Below, one piece after another: positions 15,081-22,664 of a DNA stretch of 55,667 nt. The stretch is from the NCBI GenBank assembly GCA_021647365.1, contig JAKIUW010000023.1, positions 1 to 55,667 on the forward strand, written 5' to 3'. Within the stretch, counting starts at the first letter, position 1; the number at the start of each line of letters is the position of its first letter. The translations under genes and the position numbers were made by a program. The DNA is from Cocleimonas sp. Its GTDB lineage: Bacteria; Pseudomonadota; Gammaproteobacteria; Thiotrichales; Thiotrichaceae. The notes below the pieces were generated by a model. The model did not search any database and was not told the DNA's origin. It worked only from the letters and a program-made list of their open reading frames with translations.

Positions 15081-16898
15081 ATGAGCGTTATTGAAACCCC
15101 TAACGGTTATAAGTTAGACAATTCGGGTAAGCGTGTTGTTTTTGATCCCATTACGCGTATCGAAGGGCATATGCGTATCGAAGTGAACCTTGATGAAAAT
15201 AATGTGATACGTAATGCTGTTTCTACAGGAACAATGTGGCGCGGACTTGAAGTTATATTAAGAGGTCGTGACCCGCGTGATGCATGGGCATTTGTTGAGC
15301 GTATTTGTGGTGTATGTACAGGTTGTCATGCATTAGCATCAGTTCGTTCGGTTGAAGATGCTTTAGGTATTAAGATTCCACCTAATGCGCATTTGATTCG
15401 TGAGATCATGGCTAAAACGCTACAGGTTCACGATCATGTGGTGCATTTCTATCATCTACATGCTTTAGACTGGGTTAATCCTGTTAATGCATTAAAAGCT
15501 GATCCCAAAGCGACATCAGAGTTACAGCAGTCTGTTTCTCCACATCATCCTATGTCGAGTCCTGGTTACTTCCGTGATGTACAAACCCGTATTAAGAAGT
15601 TTGTTGAGTCAGGACAACTAGGTCCGTTTAAAAACGGTTACTGGGATAACCCTGCTTACAAGCTTCCTCCTGAAGCAGACTTGATGGCAGTAACGCATTA
15701 CCTTGAAGCACTTGATTTACAGAAAGAGTTTGTAAAAGTGCATACCGTATTTGGTGGTAAGAATCCACATCCTAACTACCTTGTGGGTGGTGTTCCGTGT
15801 GCGATTAATATGGATTCAGAGATGTCAGCCGGTGCGCCATTGAATATGGAGCGTTTGAACTTCGTCTTTGCTCGTATCCAAGAAATGGTTGATTTCAATA
15901 AGAATGTTTATATTCCTGATGTTATCGCTATTGCAAGCTTCTACAAAGGTCAACTTTGGGGTGGTGGTATTGGTGCGCTAAGTGTTATGGACTATGGTGC
16001 ATATCCTAAGGTTAACTACGATAAATCTACAGATCAGTTACCCGGTGGTGCGATTCTTAATGGTAATTGGGATGAAGTATTCCCTGTTGATCCAAGAGAC
16101 CCAGAACAAGTACAAGAGTTTGTTTCACATTCTTGGTATACCTACCCAGATGAGACTAAAGGTCTACATCCTTGGGATGGCGAGACAGATCCAAACTACG
16201 ATCCGACAGGTCCTAACTTTAAAGGTGAGACGAACAACGTTGAAAACTTCGATGAGTCTGCAAAGTACTCATGGGTTAAGTCACCACGCTGGAAAGGTAA
16301 TGCGGTTGAAGTTGGACCGTTGTCTCGCTATGTATTGGCTTATGCTCAAGGTGTTGAATATGTTCAAGAGCAGGTTAATCGCAGCTTAGCAACATTCAAC
16401 CAAATGGCGGGTACGGATCTTGATGCTAAAACGGCATTGAACTCAACCATTGGTCGTACACTAGCACGAGCATTAGAGTCTGATTACTGTTCGGATATGA
16501 TGGTTGATGATTGGAACGAGTTGATTAGCAACATCAAAAATGGTGATAGTTCTACAGCTAACATGGAAAAGTGGGATCCTTCAACTTGGCCAGATGAGGC
16601 TAAAGGTGTGGGTACTGCAGCAGCTCCACGTGGCGCATTAGGTCACTGGATTGTTATCAAAGATGGCAAAATCAAAAACTACCAATGTGTTGTACCTTCG
16701 ACTTGGAACGGTTCACCTCGTGACTATGCAGGTAACATTGGAGCCTTTGAAGCATCATTGATGAATACACCTGTCGAGCGTGCTGATGAGCCTGTTGAAA
16801 TATTACGTACGATTCATAGTTTTGACCCTTGTATGGCTTGTTCTACTCATGTAATGAGCCCCGATGGTGAAGAACTTGCTGATGTTAAAGTACGCTAA
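15081..16898 (+). CDS. hupL: HupL/HoxG, large subunit of uptake [NiFe] hydrogenase (group 1d)
   Basis: The catalytic subunit that oxidises H2 at the NiFe centre. Nickel ligands are Cys76 and Cys79 in RICGVCTGCH and Cys584 and Cys587 in DPCMACSTH. Fifteen residues follow the final His590 (VMSPDGEELADVKVR), the peptide that HupD would remove. At 605 residues it has usual group 1 length. The start codon follows the hupS stop directly, so the two subunits are co-translated. Confidence 0.97.
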   Translation: MSVIETPNGYKLDNSGKRVVFDPITRIEGHMRIEVNLDENNVIRNAVSTGTMWRGLEVILRGRDPRDAWAFVERICGVCTGCHALASVRSVEDALGIKIPPNAHLIREIMAKTLQVHDHVVHFYHLHALDWVNPVNALKADPKATSELQQSVSPHHPMSSPGYFRDVQTRIKKFVESGQLGPFKNGYWDNPAYKLPPEADLMAVTHYLEALDLQKEFVKVHTVFGGKNPHPNYLVGGVPCAINMDSEMSAGAPLNMERLNFVFARIQEMVDFNKNVYIPDVIAIASFYKGQLWGGGIGALSVMDYGAYPKVNYDKSTDQLPGGAILNGNWDEVFPVDPRDPEQVQEFVSHSWYTYPDETKGLHPWDGETDPNYDPTGPNFKGETNNVENFDESAKYSWVKSPRWKGNAVEVGPLSRYVLAYAQGVEYVQEQVNRSLATFNQMAGTDLDAKTALNSTIGRTLARALESDYCSDMMVDDWNELISNIKNGDSSTANMEKWDPSTWPDEAKGVGTAAAPRGALGHWIVIKDGKIKNYQCVVPSTWNGSPRDYAGNIGAFEASLMNTPVERADEPVEILRTIHSFDPCMACSTHVMSPDGEELADVKVR

Positions 16899-16915
16899 TT
16901 AAAGGAGATATGACA

Positions 16916-17152
16916 ATGTTTACAACAAAGTTAAAAATACGTTTATCACTTGCCGTACCTGCTTTACTAGCAGTTTCACAAGTAAGTGCTCACCCTAGTG
17001 GTCATGCAGAAGTCACGATGTCGCAGTTGATTGAACACATGCTTGCTAGCCCATTTCACACAGGAATCATTGCAGCATCTGTTATCGCTGTGGCGGTTGT
17101 GATTCGTACTGTGTCGAAGCAAAAGGCAGCAAAGGCCGACAAATCAGAATAG
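16916..17152 (+). CDS. Small His-containing single-span membrane protein in the hup operon
   Basis: I do not recognise a named family. The 78-residue protein has an N-terminal signal-like hydrophobic stretch ending near VSAHPSGHAE. A short periplasmic segment with four His residues follows, then one transmembrane helix (GIIAASVIAVAVVI) and a Lys-rich cytoplasmic tail. The start at 16916 is preferred because AAAGGAGA (16901-16908) is 7 bases upstream; an ATG at 16910 is only one base from it. It lies between hupL and hupC, usually adjacent. A role in membrane attachment, cytochrome b assembly or metal handling is inference only. Confidence 0.75.
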   Translation: MFTTKLKIRLSLAVPALLAVSQVSAHPSGHAEVTMSQLIEHMLASPFHTGIIAASVIAVAVVIRTVSKQKAAKADKSE

Positions 17153-17161
17153 GAGTTTATT

Positions 17162-17884
17162 ATGTCTACTACAGTTGAAAAACGGAACGACATGGAAATG
17201 GCTCCTGCAATATATGTGTATGAGGCACCGGTGCGTATTTGGCACTGGATTAATGCTTTAGCAATCACCGTACTTGCGGTAACAGGCTACTTTATAGCTA
17301 GCCCGTTACCAACAATGTCGGGGGAGGCAAGCGATCATTTCCTTATGGGATATATTCGCTTTGCACACTTTGCAGCTGGTTATGTGATGGCGATTGGCTT
17401 TCTAGGGAGAATGTATTGGGCGCTAGTTGGCAATAGTCATGCAAGGCAACTTTTCTTCCCGCCACTGTTTAGTGGGGAGTTTTGGAAAGGTGTTTGGCAT
17501 GAGATTAAGTGGTATTTGTTTATGACAAAAGAACCACATAAATATATCGGCCATAACCCCTTAGCGATGCTAGTAATGCACATGGTGTTTCTGTGGGCTT
17601 CGTTATTTATGATTGTCACAGGTTTTGCGTTATACGGTGAAGGATCAGGCATGGGTAGCTGGCAGTTTGATATGTTCAGCAGCTGGGTAATCCCATTGTT
17701 CGGTCAGAGTATGGATGTTCATACATGGCACCACATGACGATGTACGCCATCCTTCTTTTCGTAATGATCCATATCTATTTGGCAGTACGTGAAGACATT
17801 ATGTCGCGTCAATCTATGGTGAGTACGATGATTAGTGGTTGGAGAATGTTTAAAGACAGTCGCCCACCTAAAGATGGCAAGTAA
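17162..17884 (+). CDS. hupC: HupC/HoxZ, b-type cytochrome subunit of uptake hydrogenase
   Basis: A 240-residue membrane protein with four predicted helices. Conserved His residues lie in PVRIWHWINALA, FAHFAAGY and HTWHHMTMY, and these would ligate two hemes b. It anchors HupSL in the cytoplasmic membrane and passes electrons to the quinone pool. AGGAG precedes the start by 6 bases. A strong rho-independent terminator follows at 17924-17990, closing the structural operon. Confidence 0.95.
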   Translation: MSTTVEKRNDMEMAPAIYVYEAPVRIWHWINALAITVLAVTGYFIASPLPTMSGEASDHFLMGYIRFAHFAAGYVMAIGFLGRMYWALVGNSHARQLFFPPLFSGEFWKGVWHEIKWYLFMTKEPHKYIGHNPLAMLVMHMVFLWASLFMIVTGFALYGEGSGMGSWQFDMFSSWVIPLFGQSMDVHTWHHMTMYAILLFVMIHIYLAVREDIMSRQSMVSTMISGWRMFKDSRPPKDGK

Positions 17885-17923
17885 GTGTTATGAAATAAGT
17901 TACAACTAATAACACACCAACTT

Positions 17924-17990
17924 CGACCCTATGATGCTTAACTTCTCCTGACCTCCTAAATGGTAAGCAGCATCATAGGGTCGATTTTTT
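17924..17990 (+). terminator. Rho-independent terminator after hupC
   Basis: CGACCCTATGATGC (17924-17937) pairs perfectly with GCATCATAGGGTCG (17970-17983), and an A and a T run follow. The 14-base stem with a 32-base loop ends the hupSL-hupC transcript. Confidence 0.85.
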
Positions 17991-18026
17991 TGTCTAATTG
18001 AATAATAATATTCAAAAGAGGTAAAT

Positions 18027-18296
18027 ATGAAAATAAGTTACACAAAAGGTTTATTACTAACAGTGCTTTTATCCAGCTCAAGCTTTGCAATAGCTGGCTC
18101 AAACAACGGTTATACAACAGCGGCTAATGTTTATTCTGGTTCATCGTCACGTGGTTGGTACGGCGGTGGTGTTGCCCATGTTTTAGCGGAGTGGAAAAAA
18201 GAAAGAAGTGCAGCCGCTGCAAAAGTTGAACCACCTGCTCCTGTAGCACCTGTTTCGGAAGAACCTGCTGTAAATACTGATGCTACATCGAGTTAA
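18027..18296 (+). CDS. Small secreted protein of unknown function
   Basis: An 89-residue protein with a clear signal peptide (MKISYTKGLLLTVLLSSSSFAIAG). The mature part is Ser/Gly-rich (SGSSSRGWYGGGVAHVLAEW) with an Ala/Pro-rich tail. AGAGGT lies 6 bases before the ATG, which supports translation. I recognise no family. It lies downstream of the hup terminator and has its own terminators after it, so it is probably an independent transcript. Confidence 0.7.
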   Translation: MKISYTKGLLLTVLLSSSSFAIAGSNNGYTTAANVYSGSSSRGWYGGGVAHVLAEWKKERSAAAAKVEPPAPVAPVSEEPAVNTDATSS

Positions 18297-18323
18297 CCTT
18301 TTTCTTTCTTGATTTTGTAGAAT

Positions 18324-18375
18324 GTAACTGTTTTTCAGTTACATAAAAAAAGGCTCAGCTTCTGCGGGGTCTTTT
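18324..18375 (+). terminator. Tandem hairpins, terminator of the small secreted protein gene
   Basis: GTAACTG (18324-18330) pairs with CAGTTAC (18336-18342). A second, larger hairpin (about 18344-18375) starts with an A run and ends with a T run, so it could work in both directions. Confidence 0.65.
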
Positions 18376-18626
18376 TTGATTTTGGTGTAGTTAGAGAGTG
18401 TGCCAATTTTGTGCCTCAATATCTGTAAGTTATTGATATTTGCTAGCAGTTACTGGCCATTAATGATGTGGAAACACCATAAGTGAGTGTTTTTCAAAGG
18501 CTTAGCTCACGCTAAGCCTTTTTCATTTTAGGCCTTGTGCCAAATTTTTTTAGAGTTGGCATGAGTTGTTTGCATATTCAGCTAAATGTGGAGTGCCTTC
18601 ATAAAAACGGAGGGTTCTAAGCTGCT
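18376..18626. other. Gene-free stretch with a second terminator and an IHF-like motif
   Basis: No credible ORF is present. An IHF-like motif (minus strand TATCAATAACTTA) lies at about 18425-18437. A clean terminator at 18496-18521 (AAAGGCTTAGC / GCTAAGCCTTT plus a T run) follows with no gene before it. The stretch could encode a small RNA ending near 18525, or be the remains of a lost gene; the sequence does not decide. Confidence 0.4.
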
Positions 18627-18779
18627 TTAAGGTATTACTTTATTATTTGACGATGAACCAGAAAGTGATATTTTCAAGGCATTTACTTCTAATTGTAGTT
18701 TTTCTATTTGCTTAGCTTGTTTACGAATAATGGACTCTTTTTCATATTCATAGCTACTTTGTTTTTTGATAATATTCAT
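18627..18779 (-). CDS. Hypothetical 50-residue coiled-coil protein
   Basis: A short frame starting at ATG 18779, 11 bases after the stop of the upstream gene. It is Lys/Glu-rich with a heptad-like stretch (IIRKQAKQIEKLQLEVNALK). A longer in-frame version (to 18896) would overlap the upstream gene in another frame. There is no clear ribosome binding site and no family recognised. Confidence 0.35.
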   Translation of the reverse strand: MNIIKKQSSYEYEKESIIRKQAKQIEKLQLEVNALKISLSGSSSNNKVIP

Positions 18780-18789
18780 AAGTAATGGT

Positions 18790-19170
18790 TTAGACTGATT
18801 GTAAATATTGAGGGAATAAGTCAGCAAGCTGAATACTTGATTTTCTTGAAACCTTAACCTCATTAATGACCTTATCAACCAGAGTGGTAGGTTCACGGGT
18901 TTTCAATACTGTACTGAGGTCATGTATTTGCTGCTTGATTCTTTCGCCTGACTTGAGAGCGATTAAATTCGTTGCCACCTCCATCTGTATATCAGGATCT
19001 GATGATTTTAAATCTTCAATAAATATCTCTCCATCGTCAATAAGCTGGTTTACTCTTTCTGAATTAAAATGAACCAGAAGATCATCATCGTATTTATTGT
19101 GTATAGAAATGTAAGGATTGCTACAATCGAGCCAAGCATTTATATAAATATTCATGGTTAAATATTTCAT
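18790..19170 (-). CDS. Conserved-looking hypothetical protein downstream of hemP
   Basis: A 126-residue soluble, acidic and mainly helical protein. The N-terminal YINAWLDCSNPYISIHNK segment looks like a small beta domain, followed by helices such as SSDPDIQMEVATNLIALKSG. The start at 19170 has AGGT seven bases upstream; ATG 19155 lacks one. It reads in the same direction as hemP with a 90-base gap and could be a Fur-regulated partner. I do not recognise the family. Confidence 0.6.
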   Translation of the reverse strand: MKYLTMNIYINAWLDCSNPYISIHNKYDDDLLVHFNSERVNQLIDDGEIFIEDLKSSDPDIQMEVATNLIALKSGERIKQQIHDLSTVLKTREPTTLVDKVINEVKVSRKSSIQLADLFPQYLQSV

Positions 19171-19260
19171 AATTCGTACCTAATAATTATTCTGTTGAAT
19201 TAAAAAGTATCTGGCTAGTACGACTAGGAGGAGCGTATTGGCTTGATAAAAAAACGAGAC

Positions 19261-19458
19261 TTACGAAGCCATAAGTCCAATGTCTCCGCTAGGAACTTTG
19301 TTAGCCGAATCTGTTTTCTCTTCAGCTAGGGTTAAAATGAGCTTTCCACGACGCGTAACAGAAAGTAAATACTGTTTATGGTTATGCATGAGGACTGCCT
19401 TTTTATTGCCCTGCATCATGTTGCCAACGTCAATGTGACTTAGTTCTGAAAGTTTCAT
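19261..19458 (-). CDS. hemP: HemP-like hemin uptake small protein
   Basis: A 65-residue protein matching the HemP pattern: MMQGNKKAVLMHNHKQYLL, then VTRRGKLILTLAEE, where family members typically end in LTRQGKLILTK. HemP members are small Fur-regulated proteins linked to heme uptake, and in some species act as regulators. The C-terminal tail here is about 20 residues longer than typical. ATG 19458 is chosen over GTG 19467 because GAAGTG lies at suitable distance. A strong Fur box lies immediately upstream (19489-19508). Confidence 0.75.
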   Translation of the reverse strand: MKLSELSHIDVGNMMQGNKKAVLMHNHKQYLLSVTRRGKLILTLAEEKTDSANKVPSGDIGLMAS

Positions 19459-19488
19459 TTTTATCACTTCTAGTTTAAGTTTTCTATA

Positions 19489-19508
19489 TAATAATGATTA
19501 TCATTTAC
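19489..19508. promoter_or_regulatory. Fur box between hemP and fur
   Basis: ATAATGATTATCATTT at 19491-19506 closely matches the Fur consensus GATAATGATTATCATTATC. It lies about 32 bases upstream of the hemP start and about 115 bases upstream of fur, so it could control both divergent genes. Confidence 0.85.
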
Positions 19509-19621
19509 AATACAGCCCTTTTTTTATGAAAGGTATCTTTCTGATCATGATGGTTTGCGATAAACTCTATCATTCATATTATCGTTAGCGATGTTGTTGA
19601 TACTGTTAAAGGAGAGATGTT

Positions 19622-20029
19622 ATGGATCAAAGTGATATTAAAGAGGCGGGTTTAAAAGTTACCAAGCCAAGAATAGAAATTCTAAAATTGCTAGAAACAT
19701 CAGAAAAACAGCATTTTGGTGCAGAAGAGATTTACCATGAGTTACTTTCAAAAGATATTAAAGTGGGGATTGCCACGGTATACCGTGTGTTAACTCAGTT
19801 TACTGCTGCGGGCTTAATTATTAAGCACAACTTTGAAGGTGATCAATGTGTGTTTGAACTTGACCGTGGTGAGCACCATGACCATATGGTTGATATGAAG
19901 TCAGGAAAGATCATTGAATTTTATGATGAAATCATTGAGCAAAGACAAAAAGAGATTGCGAAAGAGCATGGCTTTGAACTGATGGAGCACTCTTTGACGC
20001 TCTATGGTGAGTTTAAAGATAAAGGTTAG
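19622..20029 (+). CDS. fur: Fur, ferric uptake regulator
   Basis: A 135-residue Fur protein. The N-terminal winged helix includes KVTKPRIEIL and VGIATVYRVLTQF. The metal-binding dimerisation domain has the HHDHM motif and the EHGFELMEHSLTLYGEF segment. The structural-zinc CxxC of E. coli Fur is replaced (Asp and Ser at the equivalent positions after HHDHMV), as in Pseudomonas-type Fur proteins that lack those Cys. AGGAGA precedes the start. It lies among its own targets. Confidence 0.93.
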   Translation: MDQSDIKEAGLKVTKPRIEILKLLETSEKQHFGAEEIYHELLSKDIKVGIATVYRVLTQFTAAGLIIKHNFEGDQCVFELDRGEHHDHMVDMKSGKIIEFYDEIIEQRQKEIAKEHGFELMEHSLTLYGEFKDKG

Positions 20030-20092
20030 TAGTCCCTCTCCCTTGCTAGTTACGATTTGTATTTAAAAGGCTTACATTCTAAACAGTAATAC

Positions 20093-20111
20093 AAATGATA
20101 ATTGTTATTGA
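20093..20111. promoter_or_regulatory. Fur box overlapping the DUF4856-operon promoter
   Basis: AAATGATAATTGTTATTGA overlaps the -35 hexamer TTGACA at 20108. A second Fur-like site, AGAATAGTTATCATTATCT (20148-20166), lies just after the expected transcription start, so two Fur dimers would bracket the promoter. Confidence 0.8.
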
Positions 20112-20136
20112 CAAGTAGCTTATCAATAACTAATAT
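20108..20136 (+). promoter_or_regulatory. Sigma-70 promoter of the DUF4856-fbp operon
   Basis: TTGACA (20108-20113) and TAATAT (20131-20136) are separated by the optimal 17 bases, giving a start near 20143, about 58 bases before the ATG at 20201. Confidence 0.8.
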
Positions 20137-20200
20137 CACCTTCGAATTAAGAATAGTTATCATTATCTATTCTTCACCCCATATTAATTCGGAGAAAAAA

Positions 20201-21616
20201 ATGTCCCCAGTAATCAAAACAACTGTCCTTTCTTTAGCTCTTGCCGTGAGTACAGGCATGGTAACGATGTCTGTTCAAGCAGATGCAAATACTTATGGTA
20301 ACTCGCCTGTTACCGTAAAAGGTTATGCGGGGGATGCAAAAACCTCTACATCTTACAAAGGACAGATTGCACGCCACCTTTTACTTAATTCACTTAAAAA
20401 ATTGGCAGGCAAAGGCAACGGAAAGCCTAACCCAGAATTAAAAGCAAAGATGATGTCTTATTTTGAAGGCAAAGATGCGAGTCGCATCATCATTGATCCT
20501 CAAACAAAGGGTGACTTTAAGATAAAGCAAACAATGATTAGTGATCTTGCTAGCAAAAATTTAAAAGGCAAAGCAGGGAAGACTATTAAAGGAGACGTGG
20601 CAAGTTGGCCAGGAAGCGGCTCTACATCGGATGTAATGGCATTTATGATCGACAAGGCTTCTTCTGCAAAAAAAGGATTTGATCCTTTAACAGGCTATAA
20701 CTACCCTCAGTTGATTTCTAAATATGGCATGGGCGCTATCATGTATAATCAAGCGGTTGGTTATTACTTAACCAAACTAGATGCCGACTACAAGCCTAAT
20801 AACAAGCCATACAAAAAGGGTGCACCATACACAGGTAAGGAACACGTATGGGATGAAGCCTTTGGTTACTTTGGTGCGCCAGCGCATGTGATGAACCTTA
20901 AGCCAGCAGATGCAAAAAATATTGGCAAAAAGAAAGACATTAAAATTGCCGATGCAAATGGCGATGGTGTTGTTGACCTTTATAAAGAAATGATTTATTC
21001 GCACGCTTCTTATGCGGCAGATGCTGATAAAGCGGGTAAAACAAATTATTTAAAAACCATTACCAAAGCATTTATTGATGGTCGTAGTTTGATTAGTTCT
21101 GCAAAGGGTGAAACTTTATCAGACGCACAAAGAGCCAAGCTAAAAGGTTTTGCCGATGTTATTAAAACAAACTGGGAAAAAGTTATCGCAGAAGCTGCGT
21201 TTAAATACGCGGGTGAAACTTATGAAGACCTTGAGAAGCTCAAAGGTATTGTTGAGAAGAATGGTGATGCAACAAAAGCTTTTGCAACTTATGGAAAGCA
21301 TTGGTCTGAAATGAAAGGTTTTGCAATGGCGCTTCAAACCAGTGGAGCAGAACTAGATATTGCCGAAAAACTTAATTCTCTAATAGGTTATGGGCCGGTA
21401 TTGCTAGGTGGCAACCAAGTGACGGGTGTTGATGCTAAAGGTAACTTCACAACGGGTGGTAGCGAGAGCCTTGGTGATTATATGGTTCACATGATTAAGG
21501 TGCAGAAGTTACTAGACGGTAAGTTTGGTCTTAAAGCAAAACAGCACGATGCTACCGGTAATATGGAAAATCTAATGAAAGCCTTAGGTGAAAGCAAAAG
21601 CGCAGAAAATGACTAA
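20201..21616 (+). CDS. DUF4856 domain-containing secreted protein, iron-regulated
   Basis: A 471-residue exported protein with signal peptide (SLALAVSTGMVTMSVQADA). The DUF4856 hallmark EHVWDEAFGYFGAP lies near residues 215-228. A calcium-binding-like DANGDGVVD segment follows, and repeated alpha-helical stretches resemble imelysin-type folds. The start is ATG 20201, with GGAG 6 bases upstream; an in-frame extension to 20102 would run through the promoter. Its function is not established. The two Fur boxes and the downstream FbpA gene point to a role in iron acquisition, perhaps surface or periplasmic iron binding. Confidence 0.8.
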   Translation: MSPVIKTTVLSLALAVSTGMVTMSVQADANTYGNSPVTVKGYAGDAKTSTSYKGQIARHLLLNSLKKLAGKGNGKPNPELKAKMMSYFEGKDASRIIIDPQTKGDFKIKQTMISDLASKNLKGKAGKTIKGDVASWPGSGSTSDVMAFMIDKASSAKKGFDPLTGYNYPQLISKYGMGAIMYNQAVGYYLTKLDADYKPNNKPYKKGAPYTGKEHVWDEAFGYFGAPAHVMNLKPADAKNIGKKKDIKIADANGDGVVDLYKEMIYSHASYAADADKAGKTNYLKTITKAFIDGRSLISSAKGETLSDAQRAKLKGFADVIKTNWEKVIAEAAFKYAGETYEDLEKLKGIVEKNGDATKAFATYGKHWSEMKGFAMALQTSGAELDIAEKLNSLIGYGPVLLGGNQVTGVDAKGNFTTGGSESLGDYMVHMIKVQKLLDGKFGLKAKQHDATGNMENLMKALGESKSAEND

Positions 21617-21643
21617 TAATCAATTTCTGGTTCTTCAATAATT

Positions 21644-22663
21644 ATGTTTGATCAGGCGGTGCAACTATTCTTTGGTGATTGGTTGTCCGCCTTTTTTAAC
21701 CCCCAAAAGCGAATCTTCTGGGGGTACTTGTTTTCATCATTTGCTATCGCACTGGTGTGGTTACTACTTGCTCAGCGAAAGAACTTAAGCAGTAGCATTA
21801 AACAGATTTTTAGCGCTAAGAGTTGGTTGTCTCAATCGGCAAGAGCTGATTATTTTTTAATGATAATTAATGGTGTGGTAATGACGGTACTGTCACCTAA
21901 GTTATTGGGTAAAGCGGCCGTTGCCTCATTTTTATTTATTTGGTTGCACGATTTATTTGGTGGGCGCGCCCTAGTTACAACGGAGTTATCCGCGGGGGCT
22001 ATTGCCATAGCGTTTACCTTATTTTTATTTGTGCTTGATGATTTTGCACGTTACTGGTTGCACAGGTGGTTGCATACATCGCCATTGTTGTGGTCATTTC
22101 ATCAGGTGCATCACAGTGCGACAACGCTAAACCCTTTTACTGTATTTAGATCGCACCCCATTGAGGCTATTTTATTTAGTTTACGTGGGGCTCTAGTTCA
22201 AGGAGTCAGCGTAGCAACTTTCATCTTCTTTTTTGGCGATAAGGTCACGCTAGTGATGGTTTTAGGTGCAAGTATTTTCACCTTTGCATTTAATCTATTA
22301 GGTTCCAATTTAAGGCATAGCACCGTCCCGATTGCTTATGGGAATAGCGTGGAGAAGTTTTTTATGTCACCCGCTCAGCATCATATCCATCACTCTTATG
22401 CGCCAGAGCATATTGATAAGAATTTTGGTGTGGTATTTTCGGTATGGGACTTATGGTTTGGTTCACATTGTCACTCAGTAAAAGATCAGACGTTATCGTT
22501 TGGCTTGAAAAACGCACCAAACCACCAACATTCATTAGTAACACTCTATGTTTTACCGTTTCGTGATGCATGGAAAATATTAGCAGGGCACTTAGAATCA
22601 GTAATACCATTATTACTGACAACTTTTGCAAGAAGAGATACAAAAAACCTTAAGGAAACTTAA
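21644..22663 (+). CDS. Sterol desaturase / fatty acid hydroxylase family membrane protein
   Basis: A 339-residue integral membrane protein with the histidine clusters of the superfamily: HRWLH, FHQVHHS and QHHIHHS, plus a late GSHCH. These ligate a di-iron centre that hydroxylates or desaturates lipids. About six hydrophobic segments surround them. It lies between the DUF4856 gene and fbpA with short gaps, so it is probably in the Fur-regulated operon. Its substrate is unknown. The enzyme itself would need iron, which makes its place in an iron-starvation operon noteworthy. Confidence 0.85.
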   Translation: MFDQAVQLFFGDWLSAFFNPQKRIFWGYLFSSFAIALVWLLLAQRKNLSSSIKQIFSAKSWLSQSARADYFLMIINGVVMTVLSPKLLGKAAVASFLFIWLHDLFGGRALVTTELSAGAIAIAFTLFLFVLDDFARYWLHRWLHTSPLLWSFHQVHHSATTLNPFTVFRSHPIEAILFSLRGALVQGVSVATFIFFFGDKVTLVMVLGASIFTFAFNLLGSNLRHSTVPIAYGNSVEKFFMSPAQHHIHHSYAPEHIDKNFGVVFSVWDLWFGSHCHSVKDQTLSFGLKNAPNHQHSLVTLYVLPFRDAWKILAGHLESVIPLLLTTFARRDTKNLKET

Positions 22664-22664
22664 A

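Noticed and set aside
20102..20200. Upstream extension of the DUF4856 gene
   Set aside because: The extension lies over the promoter and Fur sites; ATG 20201 has GGAG and begins the signal peptide.
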